DNA of 64,000 nucleotides from Saprospiraceae bacterium (GTDB taxonomy: Bacteria; Bacteroidota; Bacteroidia; Chitinophagales; Saprospiraceae). Below are positions 45,868-54,919 of this stretch, piece by piece. Below the pieces are notes generated by a model. It made no database searches. It saw nothing but the letters and a program-made list of their open reading frames with translations, and was not told where the DNA came from. Positions within the stretch are counted from its first letter, which is position 1; each line of letters begins with the position of its first letter. The DNA is taken from NCBI GenBank assembly GCA_016715465.1, contig JADKAA010000029.1, positions 2,666,001 through 2,730,000 on the forward strand, given 5' to 3'. The position numbers and the translations under genes are program-made.

Positions 45868-46356
45868 TTAATTGTAATATACCAATTCTAAACCTTTGTC
45901 AGTGTTGACATAATGAAAATCACCTCCACAACCAGCTCTTCTGTTTTTAATCCAGTGTACTGAAAAAAAATAGTCCTCTTTGCATCGCTGGATATTCGAA
46001 ATTACAAGATAACTTCTGTGCTGGCTCGAATTTCCAACCTCTGTTTTTTTTTCAAGTATGTCTAATCCCAAAGACAAACCCCTAAGTTTTTGTAGTATTA
46101 CTTCTTTTGAATGTTGACTAATATTCAAAAGATTCATATCAATTAAATGTTCATCAGTGGAACATTGCGTCAAGCCATTTTTTGAATTAACCCCTGTATA
46201 AGTAATGAACACAGAATCTGTTTCCAGGTAAGGAGGACAGGTATGGTCATTTTTTATTTCATGGACGGCTGCAAAGATGAGCTCACTGGCAAGCTCTTTT
46301 TTTGTGCTGCAGCCGTAAAAAATGAGTGGGAGAATGATGAAGGTATTTTTGATCAC
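45868..46356 (-). CDS. Small lipoprotein C, intact
   Basis: Third member of the A/B/C family and the only intact one. GTG at 46356 gives a lipoprotein leader (IILPLIFYGC) aligned with copy A; an ATG at 46428 would add 24 polar residues. Shared blocks are CPPYLETDSVFITYTG, YLVISNIQRCKEDYFFSVHW and RAGCGGDFHYVNTDKGLEL. Family unknown; the repeated small-lipoprotein layout is compatible with immunity proteins or surface antigens. Confidence 0.65.
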   Translation of the reverse strand: MIKNTFIILPLIFYGCSTKKELASELIFAAVHEIKNDHTCPPYLETDSVFITYTGVNSKNGLTQCSTDEHLIDMNLLNISQHSKEVILQKLRGLSLGLDILEKKTEVGNSSQHRSYLVISNIQRCKEDYFFSVHWIKNRRAGCGGDFHYVNTDKGLELVYYN

Positions 46357-46516
46357 CTGTAATACATTTTCATTATCAGTAGATTTAAGGGGTTTGAGCC
46401 ATTGGGATGATGAACCGCTATTAGGCATTCAAATATATCTGTTTTTCAGAATTTACAATATTGAACTTTACAAATCAATCACGGCAATTGGATTATTACG
46501 TCCAATGATATATCCA

Positions 46517-47092
46517 TCACACCCCCTTCCAGTTTTTAGGATTGTCAATTATATAATTCCATATCCGCAGGTATTCGTTCTGATTGCGGATGATGTGGTC
46601 GAAGTAATTGCTTTGAAAAAAACGATTGTTGCGATCGTATTTGGGTATATCCAAATGATTTTGGTCAATGAAATCGTCAATTTTTGAATTCACCGCTGAT
46701 TTGAAACCGGCAATGAACGATGAAATGGATTTGGGTCGCCGATATAAGTATGGGCCTTGTTGTTGAACCGAACGGCCTAGCTGTTGAACCGCACGGCCGT
46801 GCGGTTCAACAGCTAGGCCATTGTTTTTCAAAATCACAATGGCGTGCAAATGATTGGGCATAATGACGAATTCATCCAAAATCAATTCCTCTCTGATATC
46901 AAATGATTTTAACCATTCGGTTTCTACGATTTTACCAAAATCTGATAATACCATTTTTTTATTTTCAATTTGTCCCAGCATACAATGTCTGTTTTGGATA
47001 ACCACGGTGATGAAATAGCCTGCTTCATCCGCATAATTCCACCCCTTTAGGCGATTTGATCCTATTCGGTATTTTCCGGCAAATTTTTTCAC
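46517..47092 (-). mobile_element. REP-associated tyrosine transposase (RAYT)
   Basis: A 191-residue Y1/HUH transposase of the RAYT group: GYFITVVIQNRH, HUH motif IMPNHLHAIV, and the catalytic Tyr region NQNEYLRIWNYIIDNP. The start is GTG at 47092. Between the HUH motif and the Tyr helix is a low-complexity insert (GRAVQQLGRSVQQQ), encoded by a perfect 46-bp palindrome plus repeats. RAYTs act on REP palindromes. The gene borders the lipoprotein island. Confidence 0.88.
46774..46819. repeat. Perfect 46-bp palindrome inside the RAYT gene
   Basis: Two 23-bp arms meet without a loop at 46796/46797; the outer ends are GGCCTAGCTG and CAGCTAGGCC. It is read through in frame. A 21-bp unit (GGCCGTGCGGTTCAACAGC) appears once in the arm and again, degenerate, next to it, and the opposite arm is its inverted copy. 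Confidence 0.92.
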
Positions 47093-47175
47093 TGTGTTCA
47101 GGGAATCAGGGTAAACAAGTTTATTTATTATAGGCCCATATAAGGCTTTGATTAAATTCCGGAAGTAATAAAAAT

Positions 47176-48273
47176 TTAGAACGCCAATATATACCGCTTT
47201 CCCGGCAATACCCGTACCACGCCTTTAAATTCCAGGGCCAGCAGCTGTGAAGCCAGGGTAGAGGATGTGAGGTTGAGGCCATAGATGAGCTCTTCGATGG
47301 TGCGCTCTTTTTTTGCGCGGATAAAATCTACGATTGATTGTTGTTCCCGGTCCAGTTCCACAAACAGTGAGGTCTGTACTGCCTTCTTTTTGTCCATATC
47401 GTCCCAGCGCATGATGTAAATGAGGTCGTCGATGCTTTCCAGCAGGTGTGCCTTGTTTTTTTTGATCAGGGCATTGCAGCCCCGGGAAAGTTCGTCGGTG
47501 GGGCGGCCCGGTACGGCGAATACGTCTTTGTTGTACTCGTTGGCAAATTCAGCGGTGATGATGGAGCCGCCGCTTACTTTGGATTCGACGACGATGAGCG
47601 CATCGGACAAGGCGGCGATGATGCGGTTGCGCATGGGAAAGTTGACCTTATCGGGTTTGGTCTGGCTGCAAAATTCGGTGAGCAGGCCGCCATTTTTCAT
47701 CATTTTTTTGGCCAGGTCCCGGTGGGCGGAGGGGTAGATGATGTCGTGGCCGCTGCCCATGACACCGAGGGTAGGCAGGTGGTGTTCGACCGAATTTTTA
47801 TGGGCACAGCCATCGACGCCATAAGCCAGGCCGCTGACGGTTACCACATTGTAAGGCAACAGGCCTTCGATGAGTTTTTCAGTGATCATCTTTCCCTGTT
47901 CGGAAGGCATGCGGCTGCCGACGATGCCTACGGTGAGGGCAGGGTTGAGGTCCTGACTGCCCCGGTAATACAACAGCAGGGGACTGTAGTCGAAATGGCG
48001 CAGCCTTTTTGGATACTCTTCGTCGAGAAAAAATAAAACCCGGATCTGGTTTTTATCGATGAAGTCGAGTTCCGCTTCCGCCCGGCTGAGCACCTGGGAT
48101 TTGAGGATGTCGGCGGCTTTGGCGGCACCGATGCCCGGTATCCTGGACAGGGCGGATCTTTTTTCCCGGAAAACAGCTTCTGCGCTGCCGCAGTAGCCCA
48201 TGAGGTTTTTGGATAGGACGGGGCCAATATTGGGCACCATGGTCAGGGCAATCCTGTACATTGTTTCTTTCAT
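47176..48273 (-). CDS. dprA: DNA-processing protein DprA
   Basis: A 365-residue DprA/Smf: N-terminal SAM-like helices (IPGIGAAKAADIL), Rossmann-like core (VGIVGSRMPSEQG, VSGLAYGVDGCAHKN, MGSGHDIIYPSAHRDL, FPMRNRIIAALSDALIVVE) and a C-terminal winged helix (LIYGLNLTSSTLASQLLALEFKGVV). It loads RecA on incoming single strands in natural transformation. It lies 48 bp after the TMTC-like gene, possibly in one transcript. Confidence 0.93.
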   Translation of the reverse strand: MKETMYRIALTMVPNIGPVLSKNLMGYCGSAEAVFREKRSALSRIPGIGAAKAADILKSQVLSRAEAELDFIDKNQIRVLFFLDEEYPKRLRHFDYSPLLLYYRGSQDLNPALTVGIVGSRMPSEQGKMITEKLIEGLLPYNVVTVSGLAYGVDGCAHKNSVEHHLPTLGVMGSGHDIIYPSAHRDLAKKMMKNGGLLTEFCSQTKPDKVNFPMRNRIIAALSDALIVVESKVSGGSIITAEFANEYNKDVFAVPGRPTDELSRGCNALIKKNKAHLLESIDDLIYIMRWDDMDKKKAVQTSLFVELDREQQSIVDFIRAKKERTIEELIYGLNLTSSTLASQLLALEFKGVVRVLPGKRYILAF

Positions 48274-48321
48274 AGCATTATATTTAAATCAGCCGGAAAA
48301 GCCGGCCGGGGTTCGTTTTTT

Positions 48322-50229
48322 CTATTGCAGGCCGGCAGCCCGGGTGAGGTACTGCGCTGCCTGGTTGCGGTCGCCCAGGGCGTTGAAACATTCTCCTGTC
48401 AATTGGTTGAGCGTCTTGTCGGCCGGGTTCACTTCGAGGCCAAGTTTCATAAAATGAGCGGCCCACTTGTATTGGTCGATGTTGTTTTCCGACATGAGTT
48501 TCTTACCTACTTTAATGTAAAATGCCGTGAGTTTGTTCATGTCCGGCATGAGTCGGTTGAGGTATTGCAGATACTCTGTGAGGAAAGGTACGTCGGGTCT
48601 TCTGTAAATGACCTGCTCAAACGATGCCAGCAACTGGTCCAGGTTTTTATTCATGCTGTATTGTTCTCCGGCCACACCGGCGACCATGAGGTTGGCATTA
48701 AAATACTCCGGAATGATGTCTGCTGCTTTTTTGGCATAGGGCATGGCCTCATCGAGCAGCCGTGCCCTCTCGGTATCGTCTTTGCTTTCTTTGTATTCGT
48801 TGAAAAGTGCGGTGGCCATGAAGGAGTTGGCCCGGGCACTGTTTTCAGAAACGCGCATGGCACTTTGATTGAGGCTAAGGGCCGTTTCCCAGTCGGGCAC
48901 CCGCAGCAGACTCAGGGCACCAAAAGTAAGCAGGGGCACTGACAGAAAACCAAGGCGTACTACGTCGTAGGACACATTTTTTATCTTTTCACCATAAAAC
49001 CAGATGGCCCAAACCAGAAGCAGGCAAAAACCAAGCGAAGGCATGTAAATGAAGCGGTCATTCATGAAGGTGCCGAGGTTGATGACGACGTTGGAAACTA
49101 TGGTGAGGGTGATGAGGTAGTACCAGATGGCATACCCGGAAACCTGTTTTTGTTTTAGGGTCTTATAGCCCCAATAAACCATGGCAGCGTAGAGCAAAAA
49201 GCTCAGCCACACTTTCCACATGCCCCAGTTCATGATGGGAATGGCGTAGGGGTAGTAGTCGTGGGTAAGTGGCCAGGGGATGAACAGCAGTTTTACATAC
49301 AAGCCCAGGGTGTATAGGATGGTAGCCAGTTTTTCCCCGGCATTCATTTCCAGGAAAGGGTTGTTCATGATGTCGGTGATCTTTTGACCGATCTCGGGTA
49401 CACCGGCCACATTAAATCGAAGCATCAGGTAAATAAAGGAGATGAGGGACAACCAGGCCAGACTTCGCCAGGCTTTGCCGCTGTGCTGTCCGCCAAAGGC
49501 CCAGATACTCATGGGGATGACCGCCAGGAAGGTGATGGTGTTTTCCTTGGACAGCAGACCCAGAAGGTAGCAGATAAGACCAAGGTATTTGTACACCTGA
49601 GACTGGCCGTACATATAATATTGAATCAGAAAAAGCAGCGAAGCCACGGAAAAGAGCAGGGCCATTACCTCGTCCCGACCCTTGATGTTGGCCACCGCCT
49701 CCACGTGAATGGGGTGTACCAAAAACAGAAGTGCAACGGCGAGGCCCATGTCCAGAAAACCAAATACCGGTTTTTTATCGGGGACCAGCAACTGGATCAC
49801 CCGCATGATGAAAACGCAGCTCAGGGCGTATAAGAGGATGTTGATGATGTGGCTGAATCCCGGCCGGAGTTCATTAAAAATACCGTATTCCATGGCAAAG
49901 GTGATCAGCGAAAGCGGCCGGTAGCGGTTACCTTCAACCAGGTTTTTCTGGGCATTGAAATAACCCGTCATCGATTCGGTGGTGAGCAGTTCATAGATGC
50001 CGCCAAAGCCCTTTTTGGTAAACGTGTTGTCGGTGATGACGATCTGGTCATCGAGTACATACCCAAAGGAAGCGGTCTTGTGGTACAGGATAAAACAGGC
50101 TGCAAAAATCAGAAGGATCTTCCACCAATGGTTGACCCAAAAGACATCTGCCTTGGGGTAGGTCAACACCTCTGTTTTAGTGGGCTTATTGGCCGGTTGT
50201 GCTGCCTTTACCTGTGACTTTTTTGCCAT
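48322..50229 (-). CDS. TMTC-like polytopic membrane protein with C-terminal TPRs
   Basis: A 635-residue protein: about ten membrane helices after the cytoplasmic MAKKSQVK start, an early periplasmic loop with LDDQIVITDN and EGNRYRPLSLITFAMEYGIF typical of the DUF1736/TMTC glycosyltransferase-like group, and three to four TPR-like repeats at the end (ARANSFMATALFNEYKES; KTLNQLTGECFNALGDRNQA). The ATG at 50229 is preferred because a promoter box lies at 50259-50266. In eukaryotes TMTC proteins are O-mannosyltransferases; activity here is unproven. Confidence 0.8.
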   Translation of the reverse strand: MAKKSQVKAAQPANKPTKTEVLTYPKADVFWVNHWWKILLIFAACFILYHKTASFGYVLDDQIVITDNTFTKKGFGGIYELLTTESMTGYFNAQKNLVEGNRYRPLSLITFAMEYGIFNELRPGFSHIINILLYALSCVFIMRVIQLLVPDKKPVFGFLDMGLAVALLFLVHPIHVEAVANIKGRDEVMALLFSVASLLFLIQYYMYGQSQVYKYLGLICYLLGLLSKENTITFLAVIPMSIWAFGGQHSGKAWRSLAWLSLISFIYLMLRFNVAGVPEIGQKITDIMNNPFLEMNAGEKLATILYTLGLYVKLLFIPWPLTHDYYPYAIPIMNWGMWKVWLSFLLYAAMVYWGYKTLKQKQVSGYAIWYYLITLTIVSNVVINLGTFMNDRFIYMPSLGFCLLLVWAIWFYGEKIKNVSYDVVRLGFLSVPLLTFGALSLLRVPDWETALSLNQSAMRVSENSARANSFMATALFNEYKESKDDTERARLLDEAMPYAKKAADIIPEYFNANLMVAGVAGEQYSMNKNLDQLLASFEQVIYRRPDVPFLTEYLQYLNRLMPDMNKLTAFYIKVGKKLMSENNIDQYKWAAHFMKLGLEVNPADKTLNQLTGECFNALGDRNQAAQYLTRAAGLQ

Positions 50230-50258
50230 ACTGTGGTTTATTCTGTGTAAAATTGTTT

Positions 50259-50266
50259 CAAAAATA
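50259..50266 (-). promoter_or_regulatory. Candidate -7 box for the TMTC-like gene
   Basis: The minus strand reads TATTTTTG, matching TAnnTTTG, 29 nt before the ATG at 50229. Confidence 0.45.
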
Positions 50267-50295
50267 GGAAAACTAATCTTTACAACCAATTTGCC

Positions 50296-50919
50296 ATGCA
50301 TCAACTTCCCCTGCGATTTTATACCACCATGGATGTGGTTTCTGTGGCCAGGTCACTGGTGGGTAAACTGCTTTTGGTCGAGGCAGAGGGTGAAAAGATA
50401 ATTTCCCGCATCGTGGAAACGGAGGCATACAGAGGTCCTGATGACCGGGCATGTCATGCCTTTGATTTTCGCTACACAGAAAGAACAAAGGTGATGTATG
50501 AAAAAGGCGGGTGCGCCTATGTTTACATTTCTTATGGCATGCACCACCTGCTCAATGTGGTCACGGCCCCCAAAGACCATGCGCATGCCGTATTGATACG
50601 TGCCATTGAGCCACTGACCGGACTGGACACCATCCGGAAAAACAGGTCGAATGTGGCGAACAACCATGTATTGACAGGAGGTCCCGGTAAAATTTGCCAG
50701 GCCTTGAACATCGACAAGGCATGGAACGGTTTGAAGTTTTATGACCCGGAGTCACCGATTCAAATTTGGGATGATGGTTTTGTCTATGCCGAAATTAAGT
50801 CAACGCCAAGGGTGGGCATGTCTGTCCATGTCGGTGATGCATCGCACTGGCCCTGGAGGTTTTATGCTACCGGCAATAAGTATGTAAGTCGCCCGCTAGA
50901 AGTGAAATACCCGTGGTAA
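50296..50919 (+). CDS. mpg: 3-methyladenine DNA glycosylase (AAG/MPG family)
   Basis: A 207-residue base-excision glycosylase: VARSLVGKLLL, catalytic Glu in RIVETEAYRGPDD, ACHAF, YVYISYGMHHLLNVVT and LTGGPGKICQALNI are family signatures. It removes alkylated purines. Length is typical. Divergent from the TMTC-like gene (66-bp gap). Confidence 0.92.
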   Translation: MHQLPLRFYTTMDVVSVARSLVGKLLLVEAEGEKIISRIVETEAYRGPDDRACHAFDFRYTERTKVMYEKGGCAYVYISYGMHHLLNVVTAPKDHAHAVLIRAIEPLTGLDTIRKNRSNVANNHVLTGGPGKICQALNIDKAWNGLKFYDPESPIQIWDDGFVYAEIKSTPRVGMSVHVGDASHWPWRFYATGNKYVSRPLEVKYPW

Positions 50920-51084
50920 ATAGAAAGGTACCCACCAGGGGGCATCTTTTTACAATCTATGTTTTTTAAAATTCTTTCCCCACGTGGTGTGTGTGGGCAT
51001 TGTTACAGATCACTTTATTTAAACTCCGTCCTTTTGAACAGTCAATTTTGGGATGTGCTAAGTGTGGAATTCTGGAATGCAGGT

Positions 51085-51150
51085 TATCTTTGCAGAATTG
51101 AGACATGTTTAAAAATAACAAAAGGCGACCTCAATTTGGAGGCCGCCTTT
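51085..51150 (+). ncRNA. Candidate very short transcript (promoter box then terminator)
   Basis: TATCTTTG at 51085-51092 fits TAnnTTTG, and a strong hairpin at 51121-51150 follows only about 30 nt later. A transcript of roughly 50-60 nt is predicted. It also contains a 21-codon frame (ATG 51105 to TAA 51170, basic: KNNKRRPQFGGRLSR). Either a small RNA, a tiny gene or a decayed promoter beside a terminator. Confidence 0.3.
51121..51150. terminator. Bidirectional terminator
   Basis: AAAGGCGACCTC pairs with GAGGCCGCCTTT around AATTTG, with one A-C mismatch. It lies between mpg (plus) and the haloperoxidase gene (minus). The same GGCGACC/GGCCGCC pairing with the same mismatch occurs in the terminator at 41326. 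Confidence 0.7.
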
Positions 51151-51175
51151 CGCGTATGATTGTGCTGTAAGTTAA

Positions 51176-52552
51176 TTATTTCTTGAGGTTGTATGCTATG
51201 GAATTTCTTCCAATAGTTTTACCAAGCCTTACACCTTCAGTACAGTCAAACCTTGGGTGAACGCCAAGAGGAATTCTGGAATAGGCATTATCTTCACCAA
51301 GCTGGGTCATGGTGGCATAGGTCCTTGGTGTACCAATGAATTCTGACCTGCCATAGTGACATCTGTCAGTGAAAGTATAGTTTTCGCCAAAGAATTCTGC
51401 CAAAATAGACATAGACAGACCTGCAAAGGTAGAGTGACCAGATGGATAGCCAGGGAAAGGTGGTGTCAAGTTGTCTGTTCCTACTGCATTTCCCAGGATG
51501 GTTCTGAAATCCGGATTGATGTTGCTTGGAATATAATTGAATGGCCTTTCAACATTGTAGTGATATTTTGAACCCCATGCAGCAGCGGCTGCGTCATTTT
51601 CTGCCATTCCCAATTTAAGTAATAGGTGCACAGTAAATTCAAGACTTGCGTTTTCGTTTTGAATCATTTGATTGGCGATTTGGAATTGCCTGGCAGGAGG
51701 ACTAAATGTAAGACCAACGATGTCATCACTCCAAAATTCTGCCCTCCATCTTCTTTCGTTATTGAGGTTAACGATGTTTTCGTTCACTTCTACAAAATCT
51801 TTATAATACTGACTTGCCGGGTTGGTACTATAAGCTGGAGGAGGAGGAGAAAGCAAATCATTCCCAAAAGTAGTAAAGGTCCTTACCTTACCCCAGTAAG
51901 GAAATAATGAAGAGCCATCTGCAGGCTGCCACTTACCTGTTCCAACAGGTGGTAAATATTCGGCAGGAAAAGCATCTAGGGATTGTTTAACACCTTCAAG
52001 GTCGGTGTCGGCATAGGCAATAATAGCATCCGCAACCGCCCTGCCCCATTCCTGAGAATTGGTGAATACTTCCTGTGATACAGTTGATTTAAGTGTATTG
52101 TTCAATGTGGCTTCCTGATCACTGATTAGTCCCAACTGTTCGGTGGTTGCCTGGGGCATGAAGTGTCTGGTGGTTCTGGCGATGGCGGCATTGACAGCCA
52201 CATTCCAGTCATACTTCAGTTTGTCTTTTGAAAGTTCGGGAACATTGAGTCCTGAAAGTTTGGTATCGTTGGACACAAAATTAGGCATACCTGGTAAAGC
52301 AGCTTCATAGGCTGACATCCAAATATAAGCAAGTGCTCTGGAAGTTGCGCAAGGTCTGAATCCTGGAAGGTCTTTTTCAACGTCCATGTAAAGAGAAATC
52401 CACTCAGAGGCGACATTGCTATTGTAGTGAGCAGCAAGATTCTGTTCCTCAATAATAGGATCATCTATGTTTTCGTCAGTCTTACAGGAGGTAAAAAATA
52501 AGCCCGAAAGAAGCATCGCGAAAAGCGCTTTGTGTAAAAAATTGATCTTCAT
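51176..52552 (-). CDS. Vanadium-dependent haloperoxidase/PAP2 family lipoprotein
   Basis: A 458-residue protein with a lipoprotein signal peptide (SGLFFTSC before KTDEN). The C-terminal PAP2/vanadate-binding motifs are complete: K-x6-RP in SKYHYNVERP, PSGH in PGYPSGHSTF and S-R-x3-G-x-H-x3-D in SRIPLGVHPRFD. The N-terminal helical part is typical of bacterial vanadium haloperoxidases. Halide preference, or a phosphatase role instead, cannot be decided here. It diverges from a two-component system and has a paralogue at 54906. Confidence 0.88.
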   Translation of the reverse strand: MKINFLHKALFAMLLSGLFFTSCKTDENIDDPIIEEQNLAAHYNSNVASEWISLYMDVEKDLPGFRPCATSRALAYIWMSAYEAALPGMPNFVSNDTKLSGLNVPELSKDKLKYDWNVAVNAAIARTTRHFMPQATTEQLGLISDQEATLNNTLKSTVSQEVFTNSQEWGRAVADAIIAYADTDLEGVKQSLDAFPAEYLPPVGTGKWQPADGSSLFPYWGKVRTFTTFGNDLLSPPPPAYSTNPASQYYKDFVEVNENIVNLNNERRWRAEFWSDDIVGLTFSPPARQFQIANQMIQNENASLEFTVHLLLKLGMAENDAAAAAWGSKYHYNVERPFNYIPSNINPDFRTILGNAVGTDNLTPPFPGYPSGHSTFAGLSMSILAEFFGENYTFTDRCHYGRSEFIGTPRTYATMTQLGEDNAYSRIPLGVHPRFDCTEGVRLGKTIGRNSIAYNLKK

Positions 52553-52811
52553 GGTTATAATTTTTTAAAGGGTCAAAATTAACAGTGAAATAAATATCTT
52601 AATAATGTTCACAAAATTAAGATTCCCGGACGATAGAATGTAGTTTAAATCCTTAGAATATACTTAGAACTAAGGTGATTTTTATCAATAGTTCATAAAA
52701 AGCGTCAGTTCATAACCGTTGATAAATAAATAGTTATATAAAATCGTGAAAGTGATGGTTTTATTCATGAACTTTGTGAATATATGTATAAAATCAATAT
52801 GATCATAAGCC
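52553..52811. promoter_or_regulatory. Regulatory gap between haloperoxidase and response regulator
   Basis: 259 bp of AT-rich DNA with several repeats: a direct repeat AGTTCATAA at 52690-52698 and 52707-52715 (17-bp step), an inverted repeat CCTTAG at 52651 with CTAAGG at 52670, and a minus-strand TAATTTTG box at 52574-52581 upstream of the haloperoxidase ATG. Direct repeats are the usual binding pattern of OmpR-family regulators, one of which is encoded next door. Confidence 0.45.
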
Positions 52812-53492
52812 ATGAAAATTTTACTGATTGACGATGAAACAAAGATAATTCAATCCCTGAAAAAGGGATTTGAAGAGAATGGCATTGAAGTTGAACTTGC
52901 TTTTGACGGTGAAACAGGTCGCTTACTGGCTGAAAAAAATGAATATAATGTCATTGTTTCTGACGTGATCATGCCCAAATTAAATGGTTATGAGCTTGTT
53001 CAGGCTTTGCGCAGGAATGGCAACGTAACCCCTGTATTATTGTTATCTGCACTAGATGCTACTGACGAGAAAGTAGTAGGACTTGAGTCGGGGGCCGATG
53101 ATTATCTGTCAAAACCATTTGCTTTTCAGGAATTGCTTGCCCGGATAAAGGCTTTGGACAGACGGCATGCGCCTAAATCTACCAATAATATCCTTAAGTA
53201 TTCAGATATTGAATTAAATCTGGATTCGCGTATGTTTTACCGGAATGGCCAAAAAATTGACCTTACCCCAAAAGAATATGCACTGATCGAATACCTGCTT
53301 CGAAACCCGGAACGGGTTATATCAAAGGCAGAACTGGCAGAAAAAGTGTGGGAAATCGATTTTGTCACCAATACCAACGTCATTGAAGTTTATGTGAATT
53401 ATCTTCGCAATAAGATGGACAAAAACTTTGATAAAAAACTCATCCACACACAATTTGGCATAGGATACATGTTAATAGACAATCAAGACTGA
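52812..53492 (+). CDS. OmpR-family response regulator
   Basis: A 226-residue regulator: receiver with IDDE pocket, phospho-Asp in YNVIVSDVIMPKLNGYE, Lys in YLSKPFAFQEL, and a winged helix (LTPKEYALIEYLLRNPERVISK; NVIEVYVNYLRNKMD). Closest in style to CusR/ArlR-type regulators. It is followed 5 bp later by its kinase and then by a haloperoxidase-like gene. Confidence 0.92.
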   Translation: MKILLIDDETKIIQSLKKGFEENGIEVELAFDGETGRLLAEKNEYNVIVSDVIMPKLNGYELVQALRRNGNVTPVLLLSALDATDEKVVGLESGADDYLSKPFAFQELLARIKALDRRHAPKSTNNILKYSDIELNLDSRMFYRNGQKIDLTPKEYALIEYLLRNPERVISKAELAEKVWEIDFVTNTNVIEVYVNYLRNKMDKNFDKKLIHTQFGIGYMLIDNQD

Positions 53493-53497
53493 CATTC

Positions 53498-54919
53498 ATG
53501 CAGATCAGAACCAAATTGACATTGCAGTTTATCCTCATTGTGGCTACCATCATGCTGGTTGCCTTTTATTACATCCACAATCGGTTTCGAGATCAGCTAC
53601 AGGATGATTTTTATGAGTCACTTCGTTCAAAAGCATTTCTTACCGGTGAGATGCTGGTTGGGAAAATCAAAGATCGGAATGAAGAGTTTTTTCAGGCTAG
53701 GCCAGGCAATGAGCACAACCCCATTTCTTCTGAGAATATTGCCATTTATAACAGTGAGAACGAGTTGATCTATAGTTTCAGCGAGGCAAAAACAAGGCTG
53801 AATGGCGAAAAACTGAACCAGGTGCGGAATGACAAAGAAAAGCGATTTATCTACGATAAATTCAACTCCATCGGCGTGTTATACCGCAATAAATTTGGTT
53901 TTGAATACATCATAATTGCCGAATCGGTTTTCAATTCAAGCCAACTGAGTAACCTTGCCCGCATATTGATGTGGGTGTACATTTTATTCATCAGTCTGGT
54001 GGCCCTTGGCGGCTGGATCTTTGCGGGGCAGGCATTGCGTCCAGTCAATTCCATCATGAATGAGGTCGATGCCATCCTGCCTTCCGACATGACCCATCGC
54101 CTCAACCACAGTGGCCAAAAAGATGAGTTGTCCAGGCTTGTACAAACATTTAACAAACTACTGGAGCGGATGCAGCAGGTATTTGTAAATCAAAAACAAT
54201 TTTTGTCCAATATATCGCATGAATTGAAAAATCCGCTCAATGTCATCCTTTCCCAAATTGAAGTTGCCCTTACCAAAGAGCGGCCTGCTGAAGAATACAG
54301 GAATGTACTACAATCTGTTTACGAAGATGTGATCGAACTCAACGATGTTTCCTCTAAGATCATGCAGCTATCAAAAATAAATTCAGATGGCTCCAGCATC
54401 CGCTTTGAAAATTTCCGGCTTGATGAAGTTTTGTTTCAGGCCAAAACTTCTGTGCAGAAAATGAATGCCAGTTATAAGATTTCGCTGGTCATGTCTGATC
54501 TGCCGGAAAATGAAAATGAACTCAATTTTTATGGCAATGAACAGTTGATCAAAACCGCGCTGATCAACATCATGGAAAATGCAGCCAAATACAGCTCAAA
54601 TCAGGAGGTGGTCACCAGTCTTAAATTTAGTCCGCAACTGGGCGCTGTATTATGCATTAGCGACAAGGGCATCGGTATGGAAAAACGCGAAGTTGATCTG
54701 ATTTTTGAACCATTTTACCGTTCTCAGAATGCCAAAGTAATCAGGGGTTCTGGCATAGGCCTATCTTTGGTGAAGAGTATTTTTGCGCTGCACAACATTC
54801 GATATGATGTCCAAAGTGAAAAAGGAAAGGGTACGCTTTTTTATATTTACTTTGCTTCCGGCAATGTGAAATCGGTTGATTCTGTTCAAAAGGAAATACA
54901 GGTAAATGAAAAAGTTTAA
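53498..54919 (+). CDS. Sensor histidine kinase (CusS-like)
   Basis: A 473-residue kinase: two membrane helices (about 8-25 and 155-180), HAMP-like linker (AGQALRPVNSIMNEVDAI), HisKA with phospho-His in FLSNISHELKNPLNVILSQ, and ATPase motifs ALINIMENAAKYS, CISDKGIGM and GSGIGLSLVKSIF. It overlaps the following haloperoxidase-like gene by 14 bp, so the regulator, kinase and enzyme are one operon. Confidence 0.92.
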   Translation: MQIRTKLTLQFILIVATIMLVAFYYIHNRFRDQLQDDFYESLRSKAFLTGEMLVGKIKDRNEEFFQARPGNEHNPISSENIAIYNSENELIYSFSEAKTRLNGEKLNQVRNDKEKRFIYDKFNSIGVLYRNKFGFEYIIIAESVFNSSQLSNLARILMWVYILFISLVALGGWIFAGQALRPVNSIMNEVDAILPSDMTHRLNHSGQKDELSRLVQTFNKLLERMQQVFVNQKQFLSNISHELKNPLNVILSQIEVALTKERPAEEYRNVLQSVYEDVIELNDVSSKIMQLSKINSDGSSIRFENFRLDEVLFQAKTSVQKMNASYKISLVMSDLPENENELNFYGNEQLIKTALINIMENAAKYSSNQEVVTSLKFSPQLGAVLCISDKGIGMEKREVDLIFEPFYRSQNAKVIRGSGIGLSLVKSIFALHNIRYDVQSEKGKGTLFYIYFASGNVKSVDSVQKEIQVNEKV

